From WHUA01 sp963711215 (lineage in GTDB: Bacteria > Pseudomonadota > Alphaproteobacteria > UBA8366), in contig CAVQDH010000005.1 in the NCBI GenBank assembly GCA_963711215.1, positions 186,001-250,000 on the forward strand: DNA of 64,000 nt, read 5' to 3'. Every line of letters starts with the position of its first letter. Position 1 is the first letter of the stretch. Positions 16,565 through 25,215 of this stretch are shown here, one piece after another. The translations under genes and the position numbers were made by a program. The notes under the pieces are model-generated. The model saw only the letters and a program-made list of their open reading frames with translations. It was not told the origin of the DNA and made no database searches.

Positions 16565-17602
16565 TCACTGAATAAGGAAGCGTTCCAGCTTGCCGACGCG
16601 TTCGAGAGCAAGCCCGGCGCCGAGAGCGCCGCAGGTCAACGGGTCGCGAGCCACCACGGTCGGTAGCCCGGTCGCATGAGCAAGCACGACGTCGAGGTTC
16701 CGCAACAGCCCGCCGCCGCCCGTCAGAACCATGCCGTTTTCCACCATGTCGGCCGAAAGCTCCGGCACGGTACGCTCCAGCGTCGTCTTCACCGCATCGA
16801 CGATCGCCCCCACCGGCTCGGCGAGGCAAGCGATCACTTCGCTTTCATGAATTTCCTGGGTCCGCGGGATTCCGGCAACGAGATCCCGTCCCTTGACGAT
16901 CATTCGCCGCTCCTCGCCACTGACCGAACGGCAGGCGGCGCCGACCGTGAGCTTGATCATTTCCGACGTTCGCTCGCCGATATGGAGATTGTGCCGGCGG
17001 CGCATATAGGACGCGATGGCGGCATCCATCGCATTCCCGGCGATCCGGATGCATTGTGACGAAACGATGCCGCCGAGCGACATCACCGCCACCTCGGTCG
17101 TGCCGCCGCCGATATCGACCACCATCGACGCCCTGGGCTCGGTCACGGGAAGCTCCGCGCCGATCGCCGCCGCAATCGGCTCATCGATCAGGAATACGCG
17201 CCGCGCGCCCGCCCGCTCCGCTGACTCACGGATGGCCCGGCGCTCGACCGCCGTCGAGCCTGAGGGCACCGTCACCACCACGCGCGCATTGACCACGGGC
17301 CCGCGGCGGTTGAGCGCCCGGCTGATAACCAGCTTGATCAGCTCCTCGGCCACTTCGAAATCGGTCACGGCGCCATCGCTGAGCGGCCGGATGGCATGCA
17401 CCCCCGCCGGGGTCTTTCCCAGCATCGCCTTCGCATCGCGACCGAACGCAATGACCCGGCGCCGCACCCCGTCATCCCGCAGGGCGATGACCGTTGGCTC
17501 GTTAAAGACGATGCCACGCCCGATACAGTAAACGAGCGTGTTCGCCGTCCCGAGGTCGATCGCGATATCCTGGGCAAAGAAGCCGCGCACAGCCGACAGC
17601 AT
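16565..17602 (-). CDS. mreB: Second MreB-type actin homologue (orphan paralogue)
   Basis: From ATG 17602 the product has 345 residues, the canonical MreB length; GGAG lies ten bases upstream, while the open frame extends only to a TTG at 17626. The ATP-binding core is intact: IDLGTANTLVY near residue 15, VPSGSTAVERRA, DIGGGTTEVAVMSLGG and LTGGGGLLRNLD. MreB filaments guide lateral wall synthesis at the inner membrane. A full mreBCD operon copy lies at 48664-49704, so this is a paralogue outside the operon, with divergent details such as RRHNLHIG and a different C-terminus. It may have a specialised or regulatory role. Confidence 0.88.
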   Translation of the reverse strand: MLSAVRGFFAQDIAIDLGTANTLVYCIGRGIVFNEPTVIALRDDGVRRRVIAFGRDAKAMLGKTPAGVHAIRPLSDGAVTDFEVAEELIKLVISRALNRRGPVVNARVVVTVPSGSTAVERRAIRESAERAGARRVFLIDEPIAAAIGAELPVTEPRASMVVDIGGGTTEVAVMSLGGIVSSQCIRIAGNAMDAAIASYMRRRHNLHIGERTSEMIKLTVGAACRSVSGEERRMIVKGRDLVAGIPRTQEIHESEVIACLAEPVGAIVDAVKTTLERTVPELSADMVENGMVLTGGGGLLRNLDVVLAHATGLPTVVARDPLTCGALGAGLALERVGKLERFLIQ

Positions 17603-17712
17603 GGTCAACGCACTCCGTTCCAGCAACAGGCGACGCGGCTATCGCAGCGCGGCCGCCCGGCAGGAAAGCTCTTGGCGCTGGCACCCCCGATCGGGCCGGC
17701 CCCACAAGAATT

Positions 17713-18114
17713 TTATGCTGCAACCGCCTCCGACAAAAACATGCGGATTTTCTTGGCAACCGCTTTCGGATGGGGATCCAGCAGCCCTTCATAGCCTTCG
17801 GGATCGAGAAGGGAGCGCAGCTCCGGCTGGCTGAGCCCGAAGAAATGCGCGACGGCTGCGCGATCGCTCCGCTCACCATAGACAGGCCAGCAGATCTTGC
17901 CCGTCGGGTCCTGGGCAAGACGCAGTCCTTGCGCCTGAAACCACGGATTAAGCGCAGCCGCCAAGCCAACGGCGCACCCCTTCCCCTCACCGTACCAACG
18001 GGTAAAGGTGAGTCGGTCGGCGGGCAGATCGTCGAGGAAGGCGGCGAGCTCGCCCAGACGCTCACGGCCCGGCGCGTCGTAGCGAGAAATTTCGCCAAAG
18101 AATTTACGTTCCAT
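17713..18114 (-). CDS. Hypothetical protein, 133 residues
   Basis: A soluble 133-residue protein (MERKFFGEISRYDAPG...) with the look of a conserved small alphaproteobacterial protein: aromatic and charged residues are evenly spread, including WYGEGKGCAVGLAAALNPW and ICWPVYGERSDRAAVAHFFG. No signal peptide, membrane helix or known motif was recognised. ATG 18114 has AAGGTG closely upstream. It lies 86 bases upstream of the orphan mreB stretch on the same strand. Confidence 0.65.
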   Translation of the reverse strand: MERKFFGEISRYDAPGRERLGELAAFLDDLPADRLTFTRWYGEGKGCAVGLAAALNPWFQAQGLRLAQDPTGKICWPVYGERSDRAAVAHFFGLSQPELRSLLDPEGYEGLLDPHPKAVAKKIRMFLSEAVAA

Positions 18115-18391
18115 GGTGCACCTTGTCTTATTTTGCTTATCTCACCACCTCGCGGGTGGTTATGTCTTAACTTTATGGCAACACGATGACCCCCTTCAAT
18201 GACATCGCGCTTCACAACCGCTTCATCCGGATAAAAATGTCGGACTAAGTCGTTATCGGCTCAGTCTCCCAATCCGCGACCGTCTCAGCTAATGCGAATG
18301 GGTAGCCAGAGCGCATTGGCGAGCGCCGGTGGCGACGGGCCGCCTAAGGCCGCGCTCGGGCCCAACGGCCGTTTCGGAAAGCCCGTTTGCC

Positions 18392-19165
18392 CTATCCGCT
18401 GCTGCCGGACGCCTTCGCCGCGGCGCTGGCGGGCTGCACAGCTTCATTGGCCAAGGTGAAGGTGATGACCCCGTTCTCGCCGATCTCCGAGAACTTCACG
18501 GCAACGCCGCGACTATCGAACCAAAGCTCGTATTTGGCGTCGCCATCGACCCGGAAATATTCGGTCTTCACCGTCTTGTCGCCCAGCTTGATCTCGCGCG
18601 GCTCGCCGGCCCCCGTGTGCACGTTGTAAAGCTTGCCGGATTTCGTTCCCAGCAGCACCTTCGCCTTGAGGATTGCCTTCGACCACGGATTATTCGGATA
18701 AACACTGGCGGGCGCTTCTTTCGGGCCGCTTGGCGTCTCGACATGAAATTTAGCGCCCTCAGCCTCGCCGGTGATGACTGTCTTCTTGCCGTTTTCTTCC
18801 GTTACGCCGGAAAAGGAAACCAGCCGCCCACTCCGCCAAACCTCGTGGCTGTCGGTGGCTTCCCGGTGCGCGACGACCAGCAGCACCTTCACCAGAATGC
18901 GGATCTTATTGCGCACGGAAATTTGCGCACCGTCGTCCAGGATGATGTTCTGGTAGGTACCGATATCGCCGTGTGTCGGGTGGCTTACGGTATAGGTATA
19001 GACCTTTTCCGGCACGTCGCCATACACACCGCCGGTCGCCGCGGGCATGACCGCGCAGCCCATTGCCGCCGCCGCCAAGATTCGCCGCAGGGTGACCGAC
19101 CCATGGCCTTCCCCCGACCCGAACCCGAATAGTTTGCGGCGTGTCCCCCTACACTCCCAAATCAT
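18392..19165 (-). CDS. DUF6134-like exported protein
   Basis: A 257-residue protein. A charged N-terminus is followed by a hydrophobic signal (LRRILAAAAMGCAVMPAA, about 26-43) and a beta-rich domain. Patterns such as YTVSHPTHGDIGTYQN, VNKIRILVKVLLVV-like strands, WRSGRLVSFSGVT and YELWFDSRGVAVKFSE match the DUF6134 family, periplasmic proteins of unknown role. ATG 19165 has AGG six bases upstream. The signal is unusually far from the start, so an internal start is possible. Confidence 0.65.
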   Translation of the reverse strand: MIWECRGTRRKLFGFGSGEGHGSVTLRRILAAAAMGCAVMPAATGGVYGDVPEKVYTYTVSHPTHGDIGTYQNIILDDGAQISVRNKIRILVKVLLVVAHREATDSHEVWRSGRLVSFSGVTEENGKKTVITGEAEGAKFHVETPSGPKEAPASVYPNNPWSKAILKAKVLLGTKSGKLYNVHTGAGEPREIKLGDKTVKTEYFRVDGDAKYELWFDSRGVAVKFSEIGENGVITFTLANEAVQPASAAAKASGSSG

Positions 19166-19501
19166 ATCAACCTATTGAAATATTGGCACTTAACGGACTG
19201 TCGCACCCCTCGACAAACGACAGTCCGTTCCACATCGCCCACCATCATACACAAAATCGACACCCTGAACAGATTGCAAAGTAATCGTATTTTTCTTCTT
19301 CCGATTGCCTTTCCTGATTGCCTCGCATGACATCGAAGCGACGCCATTGAACGGCTGCGCGCCCTGCATATTCAACACGCAGGGAGTCTTCCGGTTGCCA
19401 ACTTTCGCCTTGGAGACGTTGATATGTGCGTCGGCGCATCGCCCCTCACACCGATGATCGACCGCTTGCCAAAGATGCGGGCAGCTGCAAGCCGTTGCGG
19501 C
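19166..19501. other. Intergenic region with a perfect 12-bp inverted repeat
   Basis: No gene was recognised in these 336 bases. The only marked structure is the inverted repeat at 19192-19229. Confidence 0.4.
19192..19229. repeat. Perfect 12-bp inverted repeat
   Basis: AACGGACTGTCG at 19192-19203 is exactly complementary to 19218-19229, with a 14-base spacer. No T-tract follows on either strand. It lies about 30 bases upstream of the DUF6134-like gene, so an operator or an RNA hairpin in its leader are both possible. Confidence 0.45.
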
Positions 19502-20536
19502 TTAGGATCGCCGCTCGCGCTTGTCGAACACATCCAGAATGCGGTCTGCGGCGATGCTGGGGGTCAAGCGGCCGTGCAGGACGTCCCCCTCGAGCTTCTT
19601 GATGGCCGATGCGACGGCGCGATCGCCGCGTAACGCGCTCATGAGCCGGTCCTCGACCATGGCCCACATCCATCGCAGCATCTGACCGCTCCGCTTGGCG
19701 GCAATCTCGCCCGATGCGGTCAGCTTCATCCGGTGCTCGGTCACCTTGTCCCACAGCGCTTCCAGCCCGGTGTCCTTCAACGCGCTGCAGGTAAGGACCG
19801 GCGGCACCCAAGAGGCGCCCGGCGGCGTCATCAGATGCATGACATTCGCATATTCGCTGGCCGCCCGCGTCGCCCGGCTCTTATTGTCGCCGTCGGCCTT
19901 GTTGACCGCGATCATGTCGGCCAATTCCAGTATTCCCCGTTTGATCCCCTGCAACTCGTCGCCGGCGCCGGGGATCGCGAGAAAAAGGAAGAAGTCCACC
20001 ATCTCGGAAACGGCGACCTCGGACTGCCCTACGCCGACGGTTTCGACCAGGATGATGTCGAACCCTGCCGCCTCGCAAATATGCATCGTCTCCCGCGTCC
20101 GCCGCGTCACGCCGCCGAGCGTACCGGCCGTAGGCGACGGCCGGATAAAGGCCCGCTCATCGCGGGACAGCCGATCCATCCGGGTCTTGTCGCCCAGGAT
20201 GCTGCCGCCGGTCCGGCTGCTGGTCGGATCGACCGCGAGAACCGCAACGCGATGCCCATGCGACGTCAGCCTCGTGCCAAGCGCGTCGATGAAGGTGCTC
20301 TTGCCCACGCCCGGCACGCCGGTGATGCCGACGCGATGCGCGTTGCCGCAATGGGGAAGAAGCCGCAACAACATGGCTTCCGCCATTTTCTGGTGTTCCG
20401 GCTTGCGGCTTTCCGTGAGTGTGATCGCGCGCGCCAGCATGGCGCGGTTGCCCGCCAGGACGCCGTCCACATAGTCATCGACCGACGGCGCGGCGCGGCT
20501 TGCGGACGGGTGGTCCGCTCGCTTACGGGGCGCCAC
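19502..20536 (-). CDS. meaB: Methylmalonyl-CoA mutase-associated GTPase MeaB (ArgK)
   Basis: A 344-residue SIMIBI-class G protein: P-loop GVPGVGKS (about 73-80), switch region ETVGVGQSE, and base-recognition NKAD. MeaB guards methylmalonyl-CoA mutase by gating cobalamin loading and expelling damaged cofactor. GTG 20536 lies two bases after the mutB stop, so translation is coupled. It is the third gene of mutA-mutB-meaB. Confidence 0.93.
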   Translation of the reverse strand: MAPRKRADHPSASRAAPSVDDYVDGVLAGNRAMLARAITLTESRKPEHQKMAEAMLLRLLPHCGNAHRVGITGVPGVGKSTFIDALGTRLTSHGHRVAVLAVDPTSSRTGGSILGDKTRMDRLSRDERAFIRPSPTAGTLGGVTRRTRETMHICEAAGFDIILVETVGVGQSEVAVSEMVDFFLFLAIPGAGDELQGIKRGILELADMIAVNKADGDNKSRATRAASEYANVMHLMTPPGASWVPPVLTCSALKDTGLEALWDKVTEHRMKLTASGEIAAKRSGQMLRWMWAMVEDRLMSALRGDRAVASAIKKLEGDVLHGRLTPSIAADRILDVFDKRERRS

Positions 20537-20538
20537 CG

Positions 20539-22740
20539 TCAGGCAACCCTGGGCTCGTGTCCAAGCGATTGGTTCAGCTTCGCCAACAGGTCGATCGCCG
20601 CTTCGCTGATGATCGTGCCCGGCGGGAAGATCGCCGTCGCGCCGGCCTCGTAGAGCGCATCATAATCCTGCGGCGGAATGACGCCACCGACGACGATCAT
20701 GATATCGCCACGGCCGAGCGCCTCGAGCTCCCGGCGCAGCTCGGGCACCATGGTGAGATGGCCCGCCGCCAGCGAGCTCGCCCCGATGATGTGAACGTCA
20801 TTCTCGACCGCCTGGCGCGCGGCTTCGGCCGGCGTCTGGAACAGCGGCCCGATATCCACGTCGAAGCCAAGGTCGGCAAAGGCGGACGCGATGATCTTTT
20901 GCCCGCGATCGTGCCCGTCCTGGCCCATCTTTGCGATCAGGATACGAGGCCGCCGTCCTTCCCGCTCCTCGAATTGCGTAACGAGCTCGTTCACGCGTTT
21001 CACGCTGGCTTCGGACTCGCCCATCTCGCTCTTGTACACTCCGGTTATTGCCCTGACCTCGGCGACATGCCGGCCGTAGACCTTCTCCAGCGCGTCCGAT
21101 ATCTCGCCGACGGTCGCCTTCGCCCGCGCCGCGTCGACGGCAAGCGCCAGCAGATTCCCGTCGCCGGTTTCCGCGCAGCGGGTGAGCGCAGACAACGCGA
21201 TCCGGCACGCCGTCTCATCGCGCTCGGCGCGCAGCCGCTCAAGTTTCTCGATCTGCGCCCGACGTACCGAGCTGTTGTCGACCTTCAGAACGTCGATCGC
21301 TTCCGCTTCATCCAGCCGATACCGGTTCACCCCGACGACCGTCTGCCGTCCGGAATCGATCCGCGCCTGCGTCCGCGCCGAGGCTTCCTCGATGCGCAGC
21401 TTCGGAATGCCGGCCTCGATGGCTTTCGCCATGCCGCCGAGCGCCTCGACCTCTTCGATATGCTGCCAAGCCCGCCGCGCCAGCTCGTAGGTCAGCCGCT
21501 CCACATAATAGCTGCCGCCCCAGGGATCGATCGTGGCGCAGGTATCGCTTTCCTGCTGCAGAAAGATCTGGGTATTGCGGGCGATGCGGGCGCTGAAATC
21601 GGTCGGCAGGGCGAGCGCCTCGTCGAGCGCGTTCGTGTGCAGCGACTGGGTGTGCCCCTGCGTCGCGGCCATCGCCTCGACGCAGGTCCTGATGACATTG
21701 TTGAAGACGTCCTGCGCGGTGAGGCTCCAGCCCGAGGTCTGGCAGTGGGTCCGCAGCGACAGCGACCGCGCATTCTTCGGCTCGAACTGCCGCATCAGCT
21801 TCGCCCACAGCAGCCGCGCCGCGCGAAGCTTGGCGACTTCCATGAAGAAGTTCATGCCGACCGCCCAGAAGAAGGACAGCCGGGGCGCAAATCCATCGAC
21901 GTCCAGCCCTGCGGCAAGCCCGCGACGAACATATTCGACGCCATCCGCCAGCGTATAGGCGAGCTCGAGATCGGACGTCGCGCCCGCCTCCTGCATGTGA
22001 TAGCCGGAGATGCTGATGCTGTTGAACTTCGGCATATGTTTGGAGGTATAGGAGAAAATGTCGGAGATGATCCGCATCGAGGGTTGCGGCGGATAGATAT
22101 AGGTATTACGGACCATGAACTCTTTCAGAATGTCGTTCTGAATCGTCCCCGACAGTTTCTCCGGCGGAACGCCCTGCTCCTCGCCGGCGACGATGAAGAG
22201 CGCCAGCACCGGAAGCACGGCGCCGTTCATCGTCATCGACACACTCATCTCGTCGAGCGGGATGCCGTCGAACAGCGTCCGCATGTCGAGGATGGAGTCG
22301 ATCGCGACACCCGCCATGCCGACGTCGCCCGCCACGCGCGGGTTGTCGGAATCGTAGCCGCGATGCGTCGGCAGATCGAATGCGATGGACAGGCCCTTCT
22401 GGCCGGCCGCCAGATTGCGGCGGTAGAAGGCATTGCTGTCTTCCGCGGTGGAGAAGCCGGCGTATTGCCGTATCGTCCACGGCTGCGTCACATACATGGT
22501 CGGATAGGGGCCGCGCAAAAAAGGCGCAATGCCGGGGCGGGTATCGAGGAAATCGAGCCCTTCGAGATCGGCCGCGGAATAAAGCGGCTTTACCGGGATT
22601 CCTTCGGGGGTCTGCCAGTCGAGCGCTTCGATCGGGCCGCCCGCCGCCGCCTCGGCCTGCGCAATCCAGTCGTCCAGCGTGTCGCGCAGGTTGGCGCCCG
22701 ACGCCAGATCGATCTTCGAGAAATCGGGAATAACGCTCAT
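20539..22740 (-). CDS. mutB: Methylmalonyl-CoA mutase large (catalytic) subunit
   Basis: A 733-residue enzyme that interconverts methylmalonyl-CoA and succinyl-CoA with adenosylcobalamin, completing propionyl-CoA breakdown. The N-terminal TIM barrel contains the substrate region TMYVTQPWTIRQYAGFSTA and GLSIAFDLPTHRGYD. The C-terminal B12 domain has KMGQDGHDRG, with the cobalt-ligand His610. Length and motifs are those of the family. Its ATG overlaps the mutA stop by four bases (ATGA). Confidence 0.96.
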   Translation of the reverse strand: MSVIPDFSKIDLASGANLRDTLDDWIAQAEAAAGGPIEALDWQTPEGIPVKPLYSAADLEGLDFLDTRPGIAPFLRGPYPTMYVTQPWTIRQYAGFSTAEDSNAFYRRNLAAGQKGLSIAFDLPTHRGYDSDNPRVAGDVGMAGVAIDSILDMRTLFDGIPLDEMSVSMTMNGAVLPVLALFIVAGEEQGVPPEKLSGTIQNDILKEFMVRNTYIYPPQPSMRIISDIFSYTSKHMPKFNSISISGYHMQEAGATSDLELAYTLADGVEYVRRGLAAGLDVDGFAPRLSFFWAVGMNFFMEVAKLRAARLLWAKLMRQFEPKNARSLSLRTHCQTSGWSLTAQDVFNNVIRTCVEAMAATQGHTQSLHTNALDEALALPTDFSARIARNTQIFLQQESDTCATIDPWGGSYYVERLTYELARRAWQHIEEVEALGGMAKAIEAGIPKLRIEEASARTQARIDSGRQTVVGVNRYRLDEAEAIDVLKVDNSSVRRAQIEKLERLRAERDETACRIALSALTRCAETGDGNLLALAVDAARAKATVGEISDALEKVYGRHVAEVRAITGVYKSEMGESEASVKRVNELVTQFEEREGRRPRILIAKMGQDGHDRGQKIIASAFADLGFDVDIGPLFQTPAEAARQAVENDVHIIGASSLAAGHLTMVPELRRELEALGRGDIMIVVGGVIPPQDYDALYEAGATAIFPPGTIISEAAIDLLAKLNQSLGHEPRVA

Positions 22741-24903
22741 TTCTTCGCAATCCCCATGCCCTGCATCATATCCTTCAATTGCGCCAGTACGTCACAGCCG
22801 TCGTAAAGAAACCCTTTCACGCCGGCTGACGCCGACCCGAAGGGGCCATCCCTGCCGGACGGACGGCCGGCCACATAGATTTCCCGGGCGCCCGCCGCCG
22901 TCAGCGCGGCCGCCAAGTCGGCGCCAAGCTCCCGGTATCCCGCGTCGTCCGAGCATAACACAGCGACATCGGCCCCGCTCGACCCGAATGCCCGCACGAT
23001 CGCCGCGACATCGCTGCCGCCGTCGCCTGCGATCGCCTCGATGCCGCCCGCAGCAAGGAAATTCCGGGTATAGGCCGCGGCCGCCGTATACCGGGCCAGG
23101 GTGCCGATGGTCGCCAAAAAGACAATCGGCCGCTTTCCGGTCCGTTCAAGCCAAGCGTCGCTGGCGTCGCGCAGCGCCTCGAAGTCCTGGCCCAGGCGAC
23201 GGCGGGGCAGCGGCGGAACGCATGCCGGATCGCCCCGGGCCGAAGCACGGGTCAGTGCATGCAGCGACGCACCGGCGGCAGCAGCTTCGATAATCGCCTC
23301 GCAAAGCGTTTTGGTATCGGCATCCGCCAGGGATGCGAGCCGGGCGGCCGCCGGCCGCTTTGCGGCGCGCGCACGCTGCCGTTCGAGACGCGATGACGCT
23401 TGTGCCCGCAGCCTCGACAAGTCGACCCGCTCGATCGTCACCGGCTCCTCGGAGAGGTTGGGAAAGGCGCTTGTGCCCGTCAAAGGATCAATGAGCTCGG
23501 CAATATGCCGCATACGTCGGGCCGCCACATCGGCAATGCGCGCCTGAACCGCGCCGCTCGCGAGCGCCGCGAGCATGCCCCCTTCCCGCTCGATTGTCTG
23601 GAAGAGTGTCCAGGCCTCCAGCGCCATCGCATCGGTCAGGCTTTCGATCGCCCAGGAGCCGCCGGCCGGATCGATGACCCGGTTCAACGCCAATTCTTCC
23701 TGCAGGACGAGTTGCGTGTTCCGCGCGATCCGGCGCGCCGCCGCGTCCGGAAGGCCAATGGCCGTCGTGAAGGGCAGCACCGTCACGCTGTCGGCACCGG
23801 CCACGGACGCCGCCAATGCGGCAACCGTATCGCGCAAGATATTCACCCACGGGTCGCGGCGCGACAGCATCCGCTCGGAGGTGACGGCGTGCAGACGCAT
23901 TCCCCGCGCTGCCGCCGGCATCCCGCAAGCCTCAGCCACGCGCCCCCAAAGCTTCCGAGCCGCCCTCAGCTTGGCGATCGACAGGAACAGGTTGGCATCG
24001 GTCGAAAAGGTGAAAGCGATCTGACCGAACGCTGCGCCGAGATCGAGCCCAGCCGCCGTCATCGCCCGAAGATAGGCCGTCCCCGTCGCCACGGCGCATG
24101 CCAGCTCCTGCGCCTCGCTCGCGCCGGCATCGTGGTAACAGGTCGTGTCCACGGCGACCGCCGTCGCCGCCGGGTATGCCGCCGCGACATGCCGCGCCAA
24201 GGCGGCGAGCTGGTCCAGGCTTTCCGCACCGGACGAGGCCAATTCGCCCGTCTCGGCCAGCGCGCCCAGCGGATCCGCATTGAGCGCTCCGGAAAAGGCA
24301 TCGGGGGCGATACCGCGTCGCGCCAGCAATCCCAGCATCAGGCCAGCCGCCGGCAGATAGGCGGCGGCCGCTCGGATACCGACGGGACAGGCGTCGAGAT
24401 GGACGCCATCGAGAACCTCGTCCAGATCGTCGATACAGGCAATCATGACGCCACCGACGCCGACATCCGCGGCGGCGTCCGGGTCGTCGCTGTCCCGGCC
24501 CCGGCGGCCAGCACGGTCGAGCATCAGCTCGATCGAGGTCACGCCGCGCCCGATATCCTCCAGGACGACCTTGTTGCATCGTCGACCGATCGGGATGCCC
24601 GTGACGCTGCCGGATATCACAGCCGTCCCTGGTGTGCCCGATCACCCGCTGCCCACGCGTGAACGGCATCATGCCGGGGAAGCCTGACGCTTCCTCACCG
24701 GGACGCCAGTCCTTCGCCGTATAGAGCGGCTCGATCGTAATATCGTCGTAGGTCTTGCGCGTCAGGGCTTCGTCGAAATCGCGATCGCCCAGGATGCGCT
24801 TGACGAGCCCTTGCCATGCCTCATCGGACGCCGCGGGGAAGCCGCTCGCCAGCTCCAAAGGGGCCCCGTCCGACTTGCGGGTTCGATTGCTTTTCTTAGC
24901 CAT
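22737..24903 (-). pseudogene. mutA: Methylmalonyl-CoA mutase small subunit, apparent +1 frameshift
   Basis: Homology begins at ATG 24903 (MAKKSNRTRK) and runs in one frame through GHTRDGCDIRQRHGHPDRST. It continues in another frame as CNKVVLEDIGRGVTSIEL to the stop at 22737. Removing one base near 24579 restores a single 721-codon gene, the expected size. The small subunit is non-catalytic and lacks the DxHxxG histidine in its C-terminal domain (VFLATIGTLARYTAA), but forms the heterodimer with MutB. No second copy is seen in the window. A sequencing error is likely; true loss cannot be excluded. Confidence 0.88.
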
Positions 24904-25215
24904 CCTCAGAATGTCACGTTCGGCCTGTATATTTTTTCCGGCGAAGGTGGCAGCCGTTACGGCACGAGGCCCAGGCCGGCTGCGATCCGTCGAGCTATAC
25001 ACCAAGTAAGCGTCGTCCGCCTGCGATACGTCTTATGGAAGATGACATCGGTCCAATCAACCACTCTCACGGACAATCGCAAACGGAGGTGGCGATCCTC
25101 TGTTAAAACACTGAATTTGCTAAGAATGGCAAAGCCGTGTAAAGATCGCCGTCGGGCAATGTGGGCGTTCCGCTGGCCATTCGTAGCCGCCGGTGAGGCG
25201 TTCTAATTCGAGCAA
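24904..25215. promoter_or_regulatory. Divergent intergenic region, mutA / adenylate cyclase
   Basis: These 312 bases must carry the promoters of the mut operon (minus) and the cyclase (plus). No cobalamin-riboswitch-like or other structured element was recognised by eye. Confidence 0.4.

Noticed and set aside
20500..22806. 768-codon plus-strand ORF opposite mutB
   Set aside because: It is antisense to a clear methylmalonyl-CoA mutase with intact motifs; composition is Arg/His-rich as in shadow frames.
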